From Acidobacteriota bacterium (GTDB lineage: Bacteria > Acidobacteriota > Blastocatellia > Pyrinomonadales > Pyrinomonadaceae), in NCBI GenBank assembly GCA_003222935.1, contig QHXL01000333.1:14972-23556 (forward strand): DNA of 8,585 bases, written 5' to 3'. The notes beneath the pieces are model-generated. The model searched no databases. It was not told the DNA's origin and saw only the letters and a list, made by a program, of their open reading frames with translations. How positions within the stretch are numbered: the first letter of the stretch is position 1; the number at the start of each line of letters is the position of its first letter. The position numbers and the translations under genes are program-made. Below, one piece after another: positions 7,101-8,585 of the stretch.

Positions 7101-7398
7101 AGCACTCAATAAGAACCTGACGACAATCGAGGAGGCTCTGTATCAAACGAAGAATCAGAGCAACCAGGATCCTTTGAACTATCCGATTCGACTGAACAAT
7201 AAGTTGGCGGCGCTGGGTGGCGTGGTTGGGGGCGCCGAAGCTGGTCCAACTGCACAGTCTTACCTGGTTTACGATGAGGTAGTCACTCAGATCGACGCGC
7301 AATTGCAGCGATTGGCGCAGATCATGAAAACAGATGTGCCGGCGTTCAACCAGTTAGTGCGGGATCAGAATATTCCCGCAGTAGTTGTGAAGCCCTAG
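4198..7398 (+). CDS. Exported VPS10/sortilin-like Asp-box (BNR) repeat protein
   Basis: A 1066-residue exported protein. Residues 1-30 form a signal peptide: positive start, hydrophobic core FALGLILISLCFVSQ, AFA|QQ cleavage pattern. The body carries Asp-box motifs (S-x-D-x-G-x-x-W type), each at a turn of a beta-propeller blade, starting near residues 83, 139, 190, 248, 298, 344, 377, 529, 596, 651 and 684. Some are degenerate (for example KSTNEGQSW). Between them run strands of the DPNVIYVGMGE/NPNTMYAGFWE type. The spread suggests a large ten-bladed or a double propeller like VPS10/sortilin, also found in xyloglucanases and sialidases. I see no convincing catalytic signature, so the role may be binding. 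Two glycine-rich stretches follow (about 762-776 and 818-842). Then comes a FlgD-Ig-like strand region (LPPGTYQVKLTVEG) and a charged helical segment (about 916-960), possibly coiled coil. Such proteins are numerous in Acidobacteria and Bacteroidetes, usually with unknown function. Confidence 0.9.
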   Translation: MSKTTIVHRSSFALGLILISLCFVSQAFAQQTPATPPKESDLVKALQWRNIGPYRGGRSAAVAGVPSQPFVFYYGATGGGVWKTTDGGINWDSVSDGSVFGTGSVGAIAVADSDPNVIYVGMGESPIRGNVSHGDGVYRSNDAGRTWKKIGLEDTRQIPRIRVHPKNPDLVYVAALGHVWGPNEQRGVFRSKDGGKTWEKILNRGDKAGAIDLILDPNNPNTMYAGFWEVYRKPWTLESGGPGSGLFKSIDGGDTWTEITRNPGLPRGMVGKVGITVSPANSDRLWAIVEAEDGGVFRSDNGGRTWTRVNEERRLRQRAWYYSRIYADTKNVDTVYVLNVQFLRSNDGGRTYSPIGVPHGDNHDLWIAPDDPNRMIQSNDGGSNVTFNGGRSWTEQDQPTAQFYRVAIDNDFPYNVYGAQQDNSTVRIASRNTEGGIGVRDWYDVGGGESGWIAPSPKDSNVVFAGSYGGLTTRYDHRTGQQRDINPYPNNPMGAGADVLKYRFQWNFPIVFSPHDTNTLYLGANVLFKSTNEGQSWDIISPDLTRNDKSKQGASGGPITKDNTSIEYYGTIFTVMESPIQAGTIWVGTDDGLVQLSRDGGKNWANVTPPTSMMPEWVQINSLEASPNDPGTAYVAATMYKFDDNRPYLYRTTDYGKNWKKIVNGIPETAFTLLYAGTESGLYMSFDNGERWQPMQFNLPVVPITDLVIHKRDKELVAATQGRAFWIFDDLPLIHQMMDAGGLKAAAETQLFKPKESYRLPGGGFGGGGGGGGTLGRNPANGVVVYYSLKSKPTSDIELEFLDSAGKSIRKFTGRVPRGGSGSPGAPPAAPPEEGGFGGGGTPSVTMDVGLNRFIWDTRYPDAVRFPGMILWSGETRGPKLPPGTYQVKLTVEGKSLTQTLEIKADPRLTTTPAEYAKQLELGLKIRDKLTETHNAIIQIRDVRKQVEDLLKRVAGQPNFKVLNDAGTALNKNLTTIEEALYQTKNQSNQDPLNYPIRLNNKLAALGGVVGGAEAGPTAQSYLVYDEVVTQIDAQLQRLAQIMKTDVPAFNQLVRDQNIPAVVVKP

Positions 7399-7409
7399 CT
7401 GATGAGGAA

Positions 7410-7660
7410 GCCCGCGAAGCGGGCGGGAAGCATAAAGCCTGGGGTGGAGCGAGGCTTTGCGAGCGCAACCCCAGGAGTGCGATACAAAAATTAGGAGCCC
7501 GCGAAGCGGGCGACAGACCACCACGAACCGACACCAATGTTCGTCGATCGATGCTGTCGCCCGCTTCGCGGGCTTCGGTCTTTCTTAACGCGTAACCTGG
7601 GGTTGCGCTCGCAGAGCCTCGCTACACCCCAGGCTTTATGCTTTGGCCCGCTTCGCGGGC
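7410..7660. repeat. Compound inverted repeat, A-B-A / A'-B'-A', 107-nt arms
   Basis: Two equal 107-nt arms (7410-7516 and 7554-7660) face each other across a 37-nt centre. Sub-unit A, GCCCGCGAAGCGGGC, is a 6-bp hairpin with a GAA loop. It occurs exactly four times: 7410-7424 and 7497-7511 in one orientation, 7559-7573 and 7646-7660 in the other. Sub-unit B (48 nt; 7428-7475 and inverted at 7596-7643) is identical at 46 of 48 positions and is itself bounded by CCTGGGGT and ACCCCAGG, able to pair. The segments between B and the inner A (7476-7496 and 7574-7595) are unrelated, so only A and B are conserved. The innermost A on each side is followed by a shared GACAG. The centre contains a small CGAAC/GTTCG stem. 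No coding potential is convincing. It fills most of the gap between the Asp-box gene, which ends 12 bp before it, and murE. Confidence 0.9.
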
Positions 7661-7679
7661 AAAAAACGGGGCCTTTTGT
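7645..7679 (+). terminator. Possible intrinsic terminator at the end of the repeat
   Basis: GGCCCG (7645-7650) can pair with CGGGGCC (7667-7673) with one bulged G, followed by TTTTGT. This would end plus-strand transcripts coming from the Asp-box gene before murE. It competes with the tighter local A hairpin (7646-7660), and its T-run overlaps the candidate murE -35 box, so the call is weak. Confidence 0.3.
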
Positions 7680-7704
7680 CTGCTTGGAAAACTTCTCGTA
7701 GAAT
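7676..7704 (+). promoter_or_regulatory. Candidate sigma70-type promoter for murE
   Basis: TTGTCT (7676-7681) and TAGAAT (7699-7704) are spaced by exactly 17 bp, matching 4/6 and 5/6 consensus bases. Transcription would begin near 7711 and leave about 24 nt before the GTG start, enough for the AGGAGT ribosome binding site at 7725-7730. It suggests murE is transcribed on its own from just outside the repeat. Confidence 0.5.
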
Positions 7705-7734
7705 TTGGTCGCAAACCTTTTGGCAGGAGTAAAT

Positions 7735-8585
7735 GTGAACGAAGGACAACCAGTAACGATCAAACAAATCGCCGAACGAACTGAAGCAAAACTCTCCGGC
7801 GAAAACTCAACCATAATCACAGACGTCACTCACGACTCGAGAAAAGCGCAAGCGGGAAGTTTGTTTGCCGCTGTTCGGGGCGCCCTGTTCGACGCACACA
7901 AGTTTGTGCCACAGGTGATGTCGCAGGGCGCTGCCGGAGTCATTTCAGAACTGCCGGTGCCTGCTGATTTCAGCGGCACATGGTTGCAGGTTGCGGATAT
8001 TCGCCGGGCCATGGCCCTGGCCTCAGCCGATGTCCAGCACCATCCTTCCCGCGAACTTAACCTCGTCGGTATCACCGGAACGAATGGCAAAACCACGACG
8101 GCCTATCTAGTCGCTTCAATTCCCGAAGAGGCCGGCGAACCAGTCGCAATGACTGGAACGGTGGAATATCGTTTGGGTAAACAGCGCATAAAGGCCGACC
8201 GAACCACGCCCGAAGCTCCCGACATGCAGCGTCTGCTGCGACAAGCTGTAGAGGCCGGATGCCGCACCGCAGTGATGGAGTGCTCCTCTCAAGCGATGGA
8301 TTTTCATCGTTGTGATGAACTCGATTATGCAGTCGCGGTCTTCAGCAATCTCACCCGCGACCATCTCGATTACCACAAGACGATGGAGAACTATTGGTAC
8401 GCAAAACAGCGATTGTTTGACGGTCGCCTCGGAAGTAAACCAAAGACTTCAGTCATCAACGTCGACGATTCCTATGGCATCGAGCTGGCTGACAAGTTGG
8501 AAAAGGAAGGAATGCGAGTCGTTCGTTATGCGGTTAACGCTGACGCCGATATCACAGCTCGCGAGGCTGAATTTTCACTGAACGG
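7735..8585 (+). CDS. murE: UDP-N-acetylmuramoyl-tripeptide synthetase MurE, partial
   Basis: Cytoplasmic Mur ligase that adds the third amino acid (meso-diaminopimelate or lysine) to UDP-MurNAc-L-Ala-D-Glu in an ATP-dependent step of peptidoglycan synthesis. The first 283 codons are present; the C-terminal ligand-binding domain lies beyond the window. The N-terminal domain shows VTHDSRKAQAGSLFAAVRG (31-49), the MurE uridine-binding region. The ATP-binding loop is ITGTNGKTTT (113-122). TTPEAPDMQ precedes MECSSQAMDFHR (Ser184-Ser185-Gln in place of the more usual SSHA). NLTRDHLDYH follows at 205-214, and YAKQRLF contains Lys224, expected to be carbamylated. The start is GTG at 7735: AGGAGT lies 4 nt upstream, and the overlapping ATG at 7733 is followed at once by TGA. 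The residue deciding DAP versus lysine use (DNPR motif) is not visible. Upstream lies the repeat, not ftsI, which often precedes murE in dcw clusters. Confidence 0.97.
   Translation, partial: MNEGQPVTIKQIAERTEAKLSGENSTIITDVTHDSRKAQAGSLFAAVRGALFDAHKFVPQVMSQGAAGVISELPVPADFSGTWLQVADIRRAMALASADVQHHPSRELNLVGITGTNGKTTTAYLVASIPEEAGEPVAMTGTVEYRLGKQRIKADRTTPEAPDMQRLLRQAVEAGCRTAVMECSSQAMDFHRCDELDYAVAVFSNLTRDHLDYHKTMENYWYAKQRLFDGRLGSKPKTSVINVDDSYGIELADKLEKEGMRVVRYAVNADADITAREAEFSLN

Noticed and set aside
7428..7475. Resemblance of CATAAAG/AGCCTGGGGTG to the pUC lac region (possible vector contamination)
   Set aside because: Only a short stretch looks similar; the flanks do not match vector sequence and the block occurs twice in inverted, genome-like context.
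7410..7660. Four copies of a 15-nt palindrome as a CRISPR array
   Set aside because: Spacing is 87, 62 and 87 nt, two copies are inverted, and the intervals contain the repeated B unit, so they are not unique spacers.
7733..7738. ATG as the murE start
   Set aside because: It is directly followed by an in-frame TGA; the overlapping GTG at 7735 opens the MurE frame.
7491..7829. Minus-strand open frame (112 codons) spanning the repeat and the murE start
   Set aside because: Much of it is a translation of the inverted repeat, and the rest overlaps the promoter and start of murE; no family resemblance.

Overview
The window reads as chromosomal DNA of a free-living Gram-negative-type bacterium with moderate GC content. 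An Acidobacteriota origin, perhaps Blastocatellia/Pyrinomonadales, is my best guess. It rests on the large secreted VPS10/sortilin-like Asp-box protein, the RimJ-type and MOSC proteins, and intergenic gaps filled with palindromic repeats of a kind I associate with that group. This is an inference; no marker gene here proves it.

Layout from left to right: (1) 1-457, minus strand, a TPM-domain (YgcG/Psb32-like) exported protein running off the left edge. (2) 503-1039, minus strand, a RimJ-like GNAT N-acetyltransferase, 45 bp upstream of the TPM gene and probably co-transcribed with it. (3) 1040-1269, a divergent gap with a candidate promoter and a hairpin repeat ending just before the next start codon. 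(4) 1270-2885, plus strand, plsY and gpsA overlapping by ATGA. (5) 2891-2988, a long inverted repeat between convergent genes that supplies the stop codon of the next gene. (6) 2977-3903, minus strand, an MOSC-domain protein. (7) 3904-4197, a divergent gap with a near-perfect 40-bp-arm inverted repeat. (8) 4198-7398, plus strand, a 1066-residue exported protein with about eleven Asp-box repeats. (9) 7399-7734, a gap dominated by a compound inverted repeat with 107-nt arms built of sub-units A-B-A / A'-B'-A', then a candidate promoter. (10) 7735 to the right edge, plus strand, murE, truncated by the window end.

Functionally, gpsA makes sn-glycerol 3-phosphate and plsY acylates it, so the coupled pair covers entry into phospholipid synthesis. 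murE belongs to peptidoglycan precursor synthesis. The TPM protein and the Asp-box protein are exported. RimJ-like and MOSC proteins are housekeeping or accessory enzymes with no evident link to the others. No mobile-element gene, tRNA, rRNA or CRISPR array was seen.

The most unusual aspect is the non-coding DNA. Each of the four intergenic gaps longer than about 90 bp contains a different long inverted repeat. Two of these touch gene signals directly: the plsY leader/start and the MOSC stop codon. I found no defence or biosynthetic system.
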